From Chloroflexota bacterium (GTDB lineage Bacteria > Chloroflexota > Anaerolineae > Aggregatilineales > Phototrophicaceae), in the NCBI GenBank assembly GCA_013388745.1, contig JACAER010000009.1, forward strand, positions 1-64,000: 64,000 nt of DNA, read 5' to 3'. Positions 8,545-17,276 of the stretch are shown in pieces. Position numbers and translations under genes: made by a program. The notes below the pieces were generated by a model. It was not told where the DNA came from. It searched no databases and saw only the letters and a program-made list of their open reading frames with translations. Within the stretch, counting starts at the first letter, position 1. Each line of letters opens with the position of its first letter.

Positions 8545-9510
8545 ATGCAATATGTCAAACTGGGGCGCACCGGGCTGAAAGTCAGCCGCCTGTGTCTGGG
8601 CACCATGACCTTCGGCTGGTCGGCGGATACCCCCACCTCGTTCGCTATCATGGACGCCGCGCTGGATAACGGCATCAACTTCTTGGACACCGCCGATATT
8701 TATTCGCGCTGGATCGACGGCAACAAAGGCGGCGAAAGCGAAACCATCATCGGCCAATGGCTGAAAAATAAGCCGCGCCATCAGATCGTACTGGCCAGCA
8801 AAGTGCGCGGACGCATGTGGGACGGCGCCAACGGTGAAGGACTCAGCCGGATGCATATTCTGCACGCCGTCGAAGACAGTCTGCGCCGGCTGCAAACCGA
8901 CTATATCGACCTGTATCAGGTGCATTGGCCCGACGACGACACGCCGCTGGATGAAACGCTGGCGGCCCTCGATTCGCTGGTGCAGTCGGGCAAGGTGCGC
9001 TATATCGGCGCGAGCAATTATCCGGCCTGGCTGCTGCTAAAAACGCTGTGGGTGAGCGACGTGCGGCGGCTGGCGCGCTTCGAGTGTCTGCAACCACACT
9101 ACAGCCTGCTGCACCGCGAGGAATTTGAGCGCGAACTGGAAGCGGCCTGCCGCGACCAGCAGATCGCTGTCATCCCCTACAGCCCGCTGGCCGCCGGCTT
9201 TTTGACCGGCAAATACACGCGCGACAACCAGAACGCCGATACCACGCGCGCCGAAAGCGGCCTCATCCGCCGCCTGCTGAGCAGCGAAGCAGCCTTTAAG
9301 GCGCTGGACGATGTGCTGCATATCGCCCGCGCGCACCATGTGCCCCCCGCCCATGTGGCGCTGGCCTGGCTGTGGTCGCGCCCGGTCATCACCGCGCCCA
9401 TCATCGGCGCGCGCAGTGTGACGCAGTTGCAGGAGTTGGTTGGCGCGGTCGATTTGCAGCTTAACGACGACGAAATCAACCGCCTCAACAGCGCCAGCGA
9501 GAAGTTTTAG
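8545..9510 (+). CDS. Aldo/keto reductase
   Basis: A 321-residue NADPH-dependent aldo/keto reductase (TIM barrel). The catalytic tetrad is visible: Asp and Tyr in FLDTADIYSRW, Lys in VLASKVRG and His in YQVHWPDDDTP. The cofactor-binding end has IIGARSVTQLQE. The start at 8545 (MQYVKLGRTGLKVS) has CAGGAG eight bases upstream; the longer ATG at 8512 has no such site. It is divergent from the large membrane protein. It resembles the general-stress YhdN/potassium-channel beta-like group. The natural carbonyl substrate cannot be predicted. Confidence 0.9.
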   Translation: MQYVKLGRTGLKVSRLCLGTMTFGWSADTPTSFAIMDAALDNGINFLDTADIYSRWIDGNKGGESETIIGQWLKNKPRHQIVLASKVRGRMWDGANGEGLSRMHILHAVEDSLRRLQTDYIDLYQVHWPDDDTPLDETLAALDSLVQSGKVRYIGASNYPAWLLLKTLWVSDVRRLARFECLQPHYSLLHREEFERELEAACRDQQIAVIPYSPLAAGFLTGKYTRDNQNADTTRAESGLIRRLLSSEAAFKALDDVLHIARAHHVPPAHVALAWLWSRPVITAPIIGARSVTQLQELVGAVDLQLNDDEINRLNSASEKF

Positions 9511-9525
9511 GCACAGCGTATGCAG

Positions 9526-9550
9526 GGGGACGACAAAAAACGCCGTCCCC
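9526..9550 (+). terminator. Hairpin after aldo/keto reductase
   Basis: GGGGACG (9526-9532) pairs with CGTCCCC (9544-9550) around an A-rich loop, 16 bases after the reductase stop. There is no strong T run behind it, so it may be only a transcript-end stabilising hairpin. Confidence 0.35.
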
Positions 9551-9597
9551 AAAATTTCCCACAGACAAAAACGCCACTTTTGTTTTAAACTACGGGT

Positions 9598-10419
9598 ATG
9601 CCAGAATTACCCGAAGTCGAAACTGTAGTGCGCGGCCTGCGCGCCCCCCTGATCGGACGCACGTTCAGCGCCGTATGGTACGAGCGCGAACGGGTTATCC
9701 AACTGCCCGACGCGGCCAGCTTCAGCGCGCGCCTGCTCGGACAAACTGTGCGCGCCATCACGCGCCGCGCCAAGTATATTGTCTGCGCGCTCGATCACGA
9801 TTATCTGCTGCTGCATCTGCGCATGACCGGCCGCCTGTACGTCGTGCCCGCCGACCAGCAGAGCGCCGATGATCGCTGGCTGCGGCTCAGACTGAGCCTG
9901 GATAACGGCCACGAACTGCGTTTTTCTGATGCGCGGCGCTTCGGGCGCGCGTATCTGACTGCCGACCTGAACGACGTGTTCGCCGAGATCGGCCCCGAAC
10001 CGCTGGAAGACGATTTCACCGTAGAAATGCTGCAAGCGCGGCTGCGCAAGCGCCATAAAAGTATCAAAGCGCTGCTGCTCGACCAGAGTTTTTTGGCCGG
10101 CGTCGGCAATATTTACGCCGACGAAGCCCTGTTCACCGCACAGATTCACCCGCTGCGCAGCGCTGCTTCGCTCATGCCCGCCGAGGCCGCGCGCCTGCAC
10201 AGCAGCATTCGTGCCGCGCTGAACGCCGGCATCGTACACGAAGGCGCCAGCGTCAACTGGTATCGCAAGCCCGACGGCAGCAGCGGCAGTTCGCAGGCGC
10301 ATTTTTACGTGTATGATCGCCAAGGGCAGCCGTGCCTGGTGTGTGGCAGTCCGATCGAAAAAATCCGCGTGGCACAGCGCGGCACGCATTTTTGCCCAAA
10401 TTGCCAGATGAGAGCATGA
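9598..10419 (+). CDS. mutM: Formamidopyrimidine-DNA glycosylase
   Basis: Base-excision repair glycosylase/AP lyase, 273 residues, removing 8-oxoguanine and formamidopyrimidines. The N-terminal MPELPEVETVVRGL carries the catalytic Pro (after Met removal) and Glu. The helix-two-turn-helix is LLLDQSFLAGVGNIYADEA. A four-cysteine zinc finger closes the protein (CLVC...CPNC). All key residues are present and the length is normal. The next gene starts 3 bases after the stop and is probably co-transcribed. Confidence 0.96.
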   Translation: MPELPEVETVVRGLRAPLIGRTFSAVWYERERVIQLPDAASFSARLLGQTVRAITRRAKYIVCALDHDYLLLHLRMTGRLYVVPADQQSADDRWLRLRLSLDNGHELRFSDARRFGRAYLTADLNDVFAEIGPEPLEDDFTVEMLQARLRKRHKSIKALLLDQSFLAGVGNIYADEALFTAQIHPLRSAASLMPAEAARLHSSIRAALNAGIVHEGASVNWYRKPDGSSGSSQAHFYVYDRQGQPCLVCGSPIEKIRVAQRGTHFCPNCQMRA

Positions 10420-10422
10420 GTT

Positions 10423-11391
10423 ATGGAACTGACATTTTTCGATTTTCTGCGCCAGCTTCCGCTGGGATTAGTGGCCTGCACCTGCCTGAGCGGTTTGGGC
10501 GTGCTGGGCATCTGGGGCTATATCATTTACGCCCGCATCCGCCGCAGCCGCGCTCAGAATGCGCCCGCCAGCGGCGACACCCAGGGCGCGTATGCTTCTA
10601 TGGGCGACGGTGATCTGCCGGAACTGGATGTGCTGCTGGATATAGCGCCCGCGCCCGCCACGGCGTCCGCGCCCGCACCGCAGCGCGCCGCCAAACCCGG
10701 CGCCTATGCCGTGAAACTGGCCGATACGGGCGAAAATGTGCAGGCTGTCGAAGTGATGGTGATCCTGCGCGATGTCGATGAAGGCCGCCTGATCGTGCAG
10801 TTGGGCGAACAGGCCTACAGCAATCTGAGCGCGCAGCCCGACAGCAAAGCGCGTTTCATGAAGATCATGAAAGAACTGGCGAACGTGGTGGTTGCCAAAG
10901 CCGGCGCGCCCGCCCCCGCCGACCCGCCCGCCGCGCCAGAACCCAGCGCGCCCGCTGCTGAGCGCGCTGCGGAAATACCGTCGGTGGCTTCGTTGATAAA
11001 CACGCCGCCGGAAGCGCGCCCGGCCACGCCGCCGCCGCCGCTGCCCGATGGCAGTATGCCCGGCGACCTGCCCAAATTCAAACTGGCCGAGCAGCCGTTA
11101 GCGCCCCGGCGCGGTATCGGGCTGATGCGCCGCAGCAAAGACGAACAGCGCGAGATCAGCAAACCCGTGCCAGAGATCAATATCGCGCAGGCCATCCAGG
11201 AATATTTGCAGTATAAACTGCGCCATACGCCGCAGTACGCCGGACGCAGCATCAATGTTACGCCGTCTCCCAGCGGCGGCGTGACCATCGAAGTTGATGG
11301 CAAGTTCTACGATGCCGTCTCCGACATCGAAGACATGGGCGTGCGCACCTTCATGCAAGAAACCATCGCCGAATGGCAAAGCCGGCAGTGA
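10423..11391 (+). CDS. Membrane-anchored protein with two small domains
   Basis: A 322-residue protein I do not recognise. One transmembrane helix near residues 12-37 is followed by an Ala/Pro-rich linker, then a ~75-residue region (KLADTGENVQAVEVMVILRD...), a second long Pro/Ala linker, and a basic-to-acidic C-terminal domain of ~75 residues containing IAQAIQEYLQYKLRHTPQY and a DGKFYDAVSDIEDMGVR strand-helix. The C-terminal part looks compact and conserved in style. It follows mutM by 3 bases, but a link to repair is not shown by its sequence. Confidence 0.7.
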   Translation: MELTFFDFLRQLPLGLVACTCLSGLGVLGIWGYIIYARIRRSRAQNAPASGDTQGAYASMGDGDLPELDVLLDIAPAPATASAPAPQRAAKPGAYAVKLADTGENVQAVEVMVILRDVDEGRLIVQLGEQAYSNLSAQPDSKARFMKIMKELANVVVAKAGAPAPADPPAAPEPSAPAAERAAEIPSVASLINTPPEARPATPPPPLPDGSMPGDLPKFKLAEQPLAPRRGIGLMRRSKDEQREISKPVPEINIAQAIQEYLQYKLRHTPQYAGRSINVTPSPSGGVTIEVDGKFYDAVSDIEDMGVRTFMQETIAEWQSRQ

Positions 11392-11401
11392 GGCCAACGA
11401 A

Positions 11402-11427
11402 AAACAGGGGGCAGCAGCCCCTTGTTT
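11402..11427 (+). terminator. Predicted intrinsic terminator
   Basis: An 11-bp stem (AAACAGGGGGC with GCCCCTTGTTT, one G-U pair) with an AGCA loop lies 10 bases after the stop at 11391. It ends in TTGTTT, so it may terminate the mutM transcript, and its A-rich left arm could also serve in the other direction. Confidence 0.6.
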
Positions 11428-11499
11428 CATCAACGCCCCCGGCGCCAACGTCTACCCAATCTTAACCTTTGGCGGCGCATGACTGCCCCCGGCTTGCGC

Positions 11500-11505
11500 T
11501 ATAAT
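11500..11505 (+). promoter_or_regulatory. Candidate -10 element upstream of dnaE
   Basis: A perfect TATAAT lies 84 bases before the dnaE ATG. No good -35 hexamer is at the usual spacing, so this is weakly supported. Confidence 0.35.
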
Positions 11506-11588
11506 ACACACGTGTTCTATATCCGTATCGTCGTTTTGGCGCGCGCCAGCCAGACTCGCCCGCGCGCTGATTTTCTTCGAGATCATCT

Positions 11589-14500
11589 ATGTCTGATTTT
11601 GTACACCTGCACGTCCACACCGAATATTCCCTGCTGGATGGCCTGAGCCGCATTGATAACCTGGTGGCGCGCGCCAAAGCGCTGCATATGCCAGCGCTGG
11701 CGATCACCGATCACGGCACGATGTTCGGCGTAATCGACTTTTTCCGCGCCTGCAAGGCGGCGGATGTCAAGCCGATTATCGGCGTCGAAGCCTATCTGGC
11801 GCGCGAGTCGATGGAGCGCAAAGACCCCAAACTGGACAAAAAGCCTTTTCACCTGCTGCTGCTGGCGCAGAACATGGAGGGCTATCGCAACCTGCTCAAG
11901 ATCGTCAGCGAGGCGCAGCTTCGCGGCTACTACTATCGCCCGCGTGTCGATTGGGAGACGCTGAGCAAGTATGCCCGCGGGTTGATCGCCAGCAGCGGCT
12001 GCCTGGCGGCGCAAATCCCCTCGCTGGTGATGGACGGGCGCGATGCCGAAGCCGCGCAGCTTATCGGCAGGTATCAGGAAGTTTTTGGGCCAGAGAATTT
12101 TTATCTCGAACTCCAGCAGCACCGTATCGCCGATCTGGAAACGCTCAACAAATGGCTGATCGAGTACCGCAAGTCGGGGCATACACCCGTGCAGTTGATC
12201 GCCACCAACGACGTGCATTACGTCATGGAGGGCGATTACGACCCACACGACACGCTGCTGTGCATCCAGACCGGCGCGCTGAAAAGCGAGAGCGAACGAC
12301 TGCGTATGACCGACCCCAGTTATCACCTGACGACAGCGGAGGAAACCTGGCGCAATTTTAGCTGGCTGCCGGAAGACCTGCGCAAAGAAGCGCTCTTTAA
12401 CACCGTCAAAATCGCCGAAATGTGCCATGTTGATCTGGATACCAAAGGTTATCATCTGCCGGTGTTCCCCGTGCCGGCGGGCTACGACAGCGGCACGTAT
12501 CTGCGCAAATTGTGCGAAAAAGGGCTGGAATGGCGCTTCGGCGCGCGTGCCAACGACAGCGTGCTGGTGGAACGGCTGAACCGCGAACTGCAAATCATCC
12601 ACAATATGGGCTTCGAGACCTACTTTCTGATCGTCTGGGATTTGTGCCAGTACGCGGAAGCCGCCGACATCTGGTGGAATGTGCGCGGTTCCGGCGCGGG
12701 CAGTCTGGCGGCTTACTGTCTGGGCATCACCAAAATCGACCCCATCGAAAATCGCCTGCTGTTCGAGCGCTTCCTGAATCCGGGGCGGGTCAGTATGCCC
12801 GATATTGATATGGACTTCCCCGATGACCGCCGCGCCGAGATGATCTCGTACACGGCGCGCAAATACGGCGAAGACAAGGTGGCGGCGATCATCACGTTTG
12901 GGACGCTGGGGCCCAAAGCCGCCGTGCGCGATGTCGGGCGCGCGCTGAGTGTGCCCAAAGACATAGTAGACACCGCCGCCCGCATGATCCCGCAGGAGCC
13001 GAAGCCCAAACCGCTGATGGAATATGTCGAAGCCAATCCCGATCTGCTCAAGCTGTATCAGACGAGCAGCGAACTGAAACGGGTGATCGACACGGCGGTG
13101 CATTTGCAGGGCGTCAACCGCCATGCTTCGGTACATGCGGCGGGCATTATCGTGGCCGACAAGCCGCTGGTCGACTATCTGCCGCTGCACCGCATGACAG
13201 GCGCCGACAAAGGCGGCAAAAGCAAGCAGAATGACAGCAGCGAGGGCGACGACGAACACTCGTCCAGCGCCGATCTGGAAAACGCGCTCAAAGCCGTAAC
13301 GCAGTTCCCGATGGAAACCTGCGAATCGCTCGGCTTGCTCAAGATCGACTTTCTGGGGTTGTCCACGCTGACCAGTATGCGCAAAACCTGTGAACTGATC
13401 GCCCAGCATCACGGACTGACTTTTTCGATGGACAACATCCCCTATAAACACGAGCATTTGCCAGAGGAACAGGAACGCAAAAAGCTGGACACGGCCTTCA
13501 AGCTGATGGGGCGCGGGCAGACTATCGGCGTCTTCCAGTTCGAAGGCGGCGGGATGCGGCAAATGCTGCGCGATATGCGCCCGACGCGCTTCGAGCATAT
13601 CGTGGCGGCGGTCTCGCTGTATCGTCCGGGGCCGATGGAGTTTATCCCGCTCTATAACCGGCGCATGCGCGGCGAAGAAGCGGTCGTTTACAAGCATCCG
13701 AAACTGGAGCCGATTCTGGCGGAAACCTACGGCATTATGGTGTATCAGGAGCAGTTGATGCAGGTCGCCAGCGATCTGTTCGGCTATTCGCTGCCCGAAG
13801 CCGACCTGATGCGGCGCGCCGTCTCCAAGAAAAAAGAGAAAGACCTGAAACAGCACAAGAGCATTTTTATCGAACGCGGGCCGGATCACGGCATCGACGC
13901 CAAAACCGCCGAAGCGATCTTCGACGAAATCGAGTTTTTCGCCAATTACGGCTTCAACAAAAGCCACGCTGCCGACTACGCCGTGATCGCCGTGCAGTCG
14001 GCGTTCCTCAAGGCACATTATCCCGCCGAGTTCATGACGGCGCTGCTCATCGTCCACAGCGGCGATTCGGCCAAAGTCGCCAATTTCCTGACCGAATGTC
14101 GGCAGATGGATATCCCGATTCTGCCGCCAGACGTGAATTACAGCGGGCTGAACTTCGAGATCGAAACGCAGGCCAACGGCAAACGCGGCATTCGCTTCGG
14201 CATGGTGGGCATCAAAGGCGCGGGCGAAGCGTCGCTCAAGCACATCATCGACGCGCGCGTGGCCGGCGGGCCGTTCCGCCATCTGGAAGATTTGTGCCGC
14301 CGCGTAGACTTGCGTCTGGTGGGCAAACGCACGCTGGAAAGCCTGATTAAAGTCGGCGCGCTCGACGCCTTCGGCGACCCAAAGCTGACGCAGGAAGACC
14401 GGCGTGTGCAGTTGGTAGAGGCCGTAGACCGCATGATCCGTTTCAGTCATGATTATCTGGAGGCGCAAAAGGTCGGGCAGATGAGCATCTTCGGCGAGAC

Positions 14501-15515
14501 GGTTTCGGTCAGCGCCGATCTGCTGCAAGCTGTGCCCGCCGATAAGCGCATCAAACGGCGCGAAATGCTGAAATGGGAAAAAGACCTGCTGGGGCTGTAC
14601 GCCACAGGCCGCCCGGCGGACAAAATCGCCGACCAGTTGCAAACCATCGGCACCGCAGAGGTCAACATGCTCAAAGAATCGCCGCACTTGCAGAACAAAG
14701 TGGTGCGCGTGGCGGGCGAAATCATTCATCTGCGCGTGCTGCCCACCAAAGACAAAAAGATGATGGCTGTCGCCAGCGTCGAAGACTGGCACGGCACGGC
14801 GGGCGTGATCGAAGTCGTGATGTTCCCGCGCACCTGGGAAAAGTTCCAGAGCATGGTTGCGGCGAACGAAGTGCGCATCTTCGCCGGCAAGCTGGATTTG
14901 AGCCGCGGCGACCCGCAAATTCTGGCAGAAGCGGTTTTTGAAAGCGCGCTGGGCTTAAGCGCTGCCCCTGCCGCTGTCGAGTACCGCGACGAGACACCTG
15001 CGTGGGCGCAAAACGACTATCCAGAGCCGCCCCCGCGCCGTTATGACGACGCCGACGCGCCCGACGATAACACAGGCGAACTGCCGGCGCCGCTGCCCGG
15101 TAAGCTGCTGGTGAATACCGAGACGCTGCCCCCGGCGACACAGGGCGGCGCCGCGCTGCCCACGCTGCCCGCCGAGCCACCGTTTGTTGCCGTGTCCGCC
15201 TCGGTGGCGGGCGACGACCATGACCAGTCGCCGTGGCGCAAAGAAAGCGACGCAGAGGCCGAAAACTGGATAGTGGTCTTTGTGCCGCGCTCCGACGACC
15301 TCGACAAAAATCGCCGTTTGATGCGCAAGGTGCATTGGATTCTGACCAGCTATCCCGGCAAAGATCGTTTTACGCTGGTGATCGAGGGCGAGGATGGCAA
15401 GGGCGTGCCGATGAATTTTTCGTCGCATCACACCTATTACTGCGCGCAGCTTGTCAACGAACTGACAGCGCTGCTGGGCGCAGACAGCGTAGAGGTGTAT
15501 CCGCGTCCAGGTTAA
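11589..15515 (+). CDS. dnaE: DNA polymerase III alpha subunit
   Basis: Replicative polymerase of 1308 residues. The N-terminal PHP domain keeps its metal-binding set (HLHVHTEYSLLDG, ITDHGTMFG, NDVHY), suggesting an active or recently active proofreading-type site. The polymerase aspartates are in PDIDMDFPDDRR (near residues 404-406) and LLKIDFLGL (near 587). Tandem helix-hairpin-helix and OB-fold regions follow (OB near 1037-1085). A disordered acidic/Ser insert lies near 540-560 (KSKQNDSSEGDDEHSS), and a Pro-rich linker of ~90 residues separates the OB fold from a last ~85-residue domain. It is a DnaE1-type gene, with no neighbouring polymerase subunit genes. Confidence 0.96.
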   Translation: MSDFVHLHVHTEYSLLDGLSRIDNLVARAKALHMPALAITDHGTMFGVIDFFRACKAADVKPIIGVEAYLARESMERKDPKLDKKPFHLLLLAQNMEGYRNLLKIVSEAQLRGYYYRPRVDWETLSKYARGLIASSGCLAAQIPSLVMDGRDAEAAQLIGRYQEVFGPENFYLELQQHRIADLETLNKWLIEYRKSGHTPVQLIATNDVHYVMEGDYDPHDTLLCIQTGALKSESERLRMTDPSYHLTTAEETWRNFSWLPEDLRKEALFNTVKIAEMCHVDLDTKGYHLPVFPVPAGYDSGTYLRKLCEKGLEWRFGARANDSVLVERLNRELQIIHNMGFETYFLIVWDLCQYAEAADIWWNVRGSGAGSLAAYCLGITKIDPIENRLLFERFLNPGRVSMPDIDMDFPDDRRAEMISYTARKYGEDKVAAIITFGTLGPKAAVRDVGRALSVPKDIVDTAARMIPQEPKPKPLMEYVEANPDLLKLYQTSSELKRVIDTAVHLQGVNRHASVHAAGIIVADKPLVDYLPLHRMTGADKGGKSKQNDSSEGDDEHSSSADLENALKAVTQFPMETCESLGLLKIDFLGLSTLTSMRKTCELIAQHHGLTFSMDNIPYKHEHLPEEQERKKLDTAFKLMGRGQTIGVFQFEGGGMRQMLRDMRPTRFEHIVAAVSLYRPGPMEFIPLYNRRMRGEEAVVYKHPKLEPILAETYGIMVYQEQLMQVASDLFGYSLPEADLMRRAVSKKKEKDLKQHKSIFIERGPDHGIDAKTAEAIFDEIEFFANYGFNKSHAADYAVIAVQSAFLKAHYPAEFMTALLIVHSGDSAKVANFLTECRQMDIPILPPDVNYSGLNFEIETQANGKRGIRFGMVGIKGAGEASLKHIIDARVAGGPFRHLEDLCRRVDLRLVGKRTLESLIKVGALDAFGDPKLTQEDRRVQLVEAVDRMIRFSHDYLEAQKVGQMSIFGETVSVSADLLQAVPADKRIKRREMLKWEKDLLGLYATGRPADKIADQLQTIGTAEVNMLKESPHLQNKVVRVAGEIIHLRVLPTKDKKMMAVASVEDWHGTAGVIEVVMFPRTWEKFQSMVAANEVRIFAGKLDLSRGDPQILAEAVFESALGLSAAPAAVEYRDETPAWAQNDYPEPPPRRYDDADAPDDNTGELPAPLPGKLLVNTETLPPATQGGAALPTLPAEPPFVAVSASVAGDDHDQSPWRKESDAEAENWIVVFVPRSDDLDKNRRLMRKVHWILTSYPGKDRFTLVIEGEDGKGVPMNFSSHHTYYCAQLVNELTALLGADSVEVYPRPG

Positions 15516-15555
15516 GATCAGGCTAAGGGCGTGCAGTTTTGCGCCTTTCGGTGTT

Positions 15556-15583
15556 TTGAATCGCGTGGTGGAAACGCTACAAT
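15556..15583 (+). promoter_or_regulatory. Predicted promoter of pfkA
   Basis: TTGAAT (15556-15561), a 16-base spacer, then TACAAT (15578-15583), 41 bases before the pfkA ATG. Confidence 0.55.
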
Positions 15584-15623
15584 AAGCGCGGGGTTTTCGG
15601 CAAAACCTACGGGAGAAGATGGG

Positions 15624-16592
15624 ATGAAACGTATCGCGGTGATGACCAGCGGCGGGGATGCGCCGGGGATGAACGCCGCTATTCGTGCGGTGGTGCGCAC
15701 GGGGCTGCAACACAACGTCGAAGTAATCGGCATTCGGGCAGCTTACTCCGGCCTGCTGGCGGGCGACTTCGAACTGCTGACCAGCCGGGCGGTCAGCGGT
15801 ATTTTACAGCGCGGCGGCACGATCTTGCAGACGGCGCGCAATGAGGAATTCAAAACGCCCGCCGGCCAAAAACGCGCGCTGCGGCGTATCAATGAAAACG
15901 GCATCGAAGGTGTGATCGTCGTCGGCGGCGATGGCAGCCTGCGCGGGGCGATGGCGCTGCAAAAAATGGGCATTCCGGTGATTGGCGTGCCCGCCAGCAT
16001 CGACAATGACATCTGGGGCACCAACACCAGCATCGGCGTAGACACAGCGCTGAACACGATTCTCGATTCGTTAGACCGGCTGCGCGACACGGCGACTTCG
16101 CACAACCGCGCCTTTTTGATCGAAGTCATGGGGCGCAACTGCGGCTATCTGGCGCTGATGTCTGGCATTTTGGGCGGCGCGGAAATCGTGATTACGCCAG
16201 AACAGCCGATTTCGATGGACGACGTGGCGCAGGCGCTGGACGATGCCTATGTGCGCGGCAAATCGCACGCCATCGCCGTCATGGCCGAAGGCGCGCCTTA
16301 CAAAGCCACCGAACTGGCCGATTATCTGAACGATCACAAAACGCACGGTTTCGATATTCGCCTGACGATTCTGGGGCATATTCAGCGCGGCGGCAGCCCG
16401 ACGGCCTTTGACCGCCTGCTGGCGACGCGGTTGGGCGTGGCGGCGATGGAAGCCATGCTGCGCGGTGAAAACGGCGTGATGATCGGGCTGGAAGGGCGCG
16501 AGATGATTACCGTGCCGCTGAGCGAGGTCACCACCAAAACGCGCGAAATCGGCGAAAGCTGGTTCCGGCTGGCGCATATTCTCTCACGCTGA
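15624..16592 (+). CDS. pfkA: 6-phosphofructokinase
   Basis: Glycolytic enzyme phosphorylating fructose 6-phosphate; 322 residues, normal for bacterial PFK-A. The start at 15624 follows GGGAGAAGATGG. Signatures in order: TSGGDAPGMNAAIRA (nucleotide loop), VVGGDGSLRGA, PASIDNDIWGT with the catalytic Asp, MGRNCGYLA and the closing GHIQRGGSPTAFDR. The Gly after GGD (GGDGS) is the residue type associated with ATP rather than pyrophosphate use; this is an inference from the family. It is preceded by its own promoter. The longer open frame from 15531 reads through that promoter. Confidence 0.94.
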   Translation: MKRIAVMTSGGDAPGMNAAIRAVVRTGLQHNVEVIGIRAAYSGLLAGDFELLTSRAVSGILQRGGTILQTARNEEFKTPAGQKRALRRINENGIEGVIVVGGDGSLRGAMALQKMGIPVIGVPASIDNDIWGTNTSIGVDTALNTILDSLDRLRDTATSHNRAFLIEVMGRNCGYLALMSGILGGAEIVITPEQPISMDDVAQALDDAYVRGKSHAIAVMAEGAPYKATELADYLNDHKTHGFDIRLTILGHIQRGGSPTAFDRLLATRLGVAAMEAMLRGENGVMIGLEGREMITVPLSEVTTKTREIGESWFRLAHILSR

Positions 16593-16664
16593 GCGCGGCC
16601 TGTTCACGCGGTTCTGTGGGGGGCGTGTGTCGCGTGCCCCTCGCCAAGCCCCCACTTTTCCGGC

Positions 16665-16670
16665 TATAAT
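16665..16670 (+). promoter_or_regulatory. Candidate -10 element of the 16696-18058 operon
   Basis: TATAAT lies 25 bases before the ATG at 16696, with AGGGG as ribosome-binding site between them. The -35 region is poor. Confidence 0.4.
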
Positions 16671-16695
16671 CGTCGCAAAAAGGGGCAGCAAGCAC

Positions 16696-16980
16696 ATGGA
16701 ACAATTCGAATACTTCACCACGTTTCTGACCGCCGAAGCCAAAACACAAGACATCAAAGACTGGCTGAAATCGCGCAATCCCAAAGTCAAAAATCCGCCG
16801 GTCTTTACGCCCGAAGCGCTGATCCCCGAACTGAACAGCTACGGCGCGCAGGGGTGGGAAATCGTCAGCATGACGCCGGTAGCGGGCATCGGCAAAAAGG
16901 GCGATGTACACTTTCCCGGCGGCGAGCCGCGCTGGAGCAATGTGTATTTTTGCGTGTTTAAGCGCCGAAAGCTGGGCTGA
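16696..16980 (+). CDS. Small DUF4177-like protein
   Basis: A 94-residue protein with alternating strands and a helix in the pattern of DUF4177 (short proteins that end with a Trp-Glu-Ile strand after a Leu-Asn-x-x-Gly-Ala-x-Gly turn). Here the turn is LNSYGAQGWEIVSMTPV and the last strand is VYFCVFKRR. The start at 16696 has AAAAAGGGG upstream. Its stop overlaps the next start (TGATG at 16978-16982), and the YciI and SDR genes follow with similar overlaps, so the three are one translationally coupled unit. The function is unknown. Confidence 0.65.
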   Translation: MEQFEYFTTFLTAEAKTQDIKDWLKSRNPKVKNPPVFTPEALIPELNSYGAQGWEIVSMTPVAGIGKKGDVHFPGGEPRWSNVYFCVFKRRKLG

Positions 16981-17276
16981 TGAACACCTATCGCTACCTG
17001 ATTCGTCCGCCGCGCGTGGCCTTTAACGAAACGGCCACACCAGAGGAAAGCGCTCTGGTGGGCCAGCATTTCGCGCGCTTGAAGGTCATGCTGGAAGCGG
17101 GCGAACGGGTATTGGCAGGGCCGTGTACGGATGCGGCCTTCGGCGTCGTCATTTTTTACGCGCCTTCGCAGGAAGCAGCGCAGACCATCATGGAAACCGA
17201 CCCGACGGTCAAACACGGCGTTTTCAGCGCCCAACTGCACGCGTTCCGCGTGTCGCTGCACAGGATGACGGCATGA
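16980..17276 (+). CDS. YciI-like (YCII-related) protein
   Basis: A 98-residue dimeric alpha+beta-barrel protein of the YCII-related family, with the typical pattern: early strand YRYLIRPPR, a helix with HFARLKVMLEAGERVLAGPC, strand FGVVIFYAPSQEAA and the C-terminal strand HAFRVSL. Some family members use a His-Asp pair in ring-opening or dehalogenase steps, but the role here cannot be assigned. It overlaps the genes on both sides (TGATG upstream, ATGA downstream). Confidence 0.8.
   Translation: MNTYRYLIRPPRVAFNETATPEESALVGQHFARLKVMLEAGERVLAGPCTDAAFGVVIFYAPSQEAAQTIMETDPTVKHGVFSAQLHAFRVSLHRMTA

Noticed and set aside
11583..14918. 1111-codon open frame on the minus strand opposite dnaE
   Set aside because: It is exactly antisense to the clear dnaE motifs, has low-complexity His/Gln/Arg-rich sequence and no family signature.
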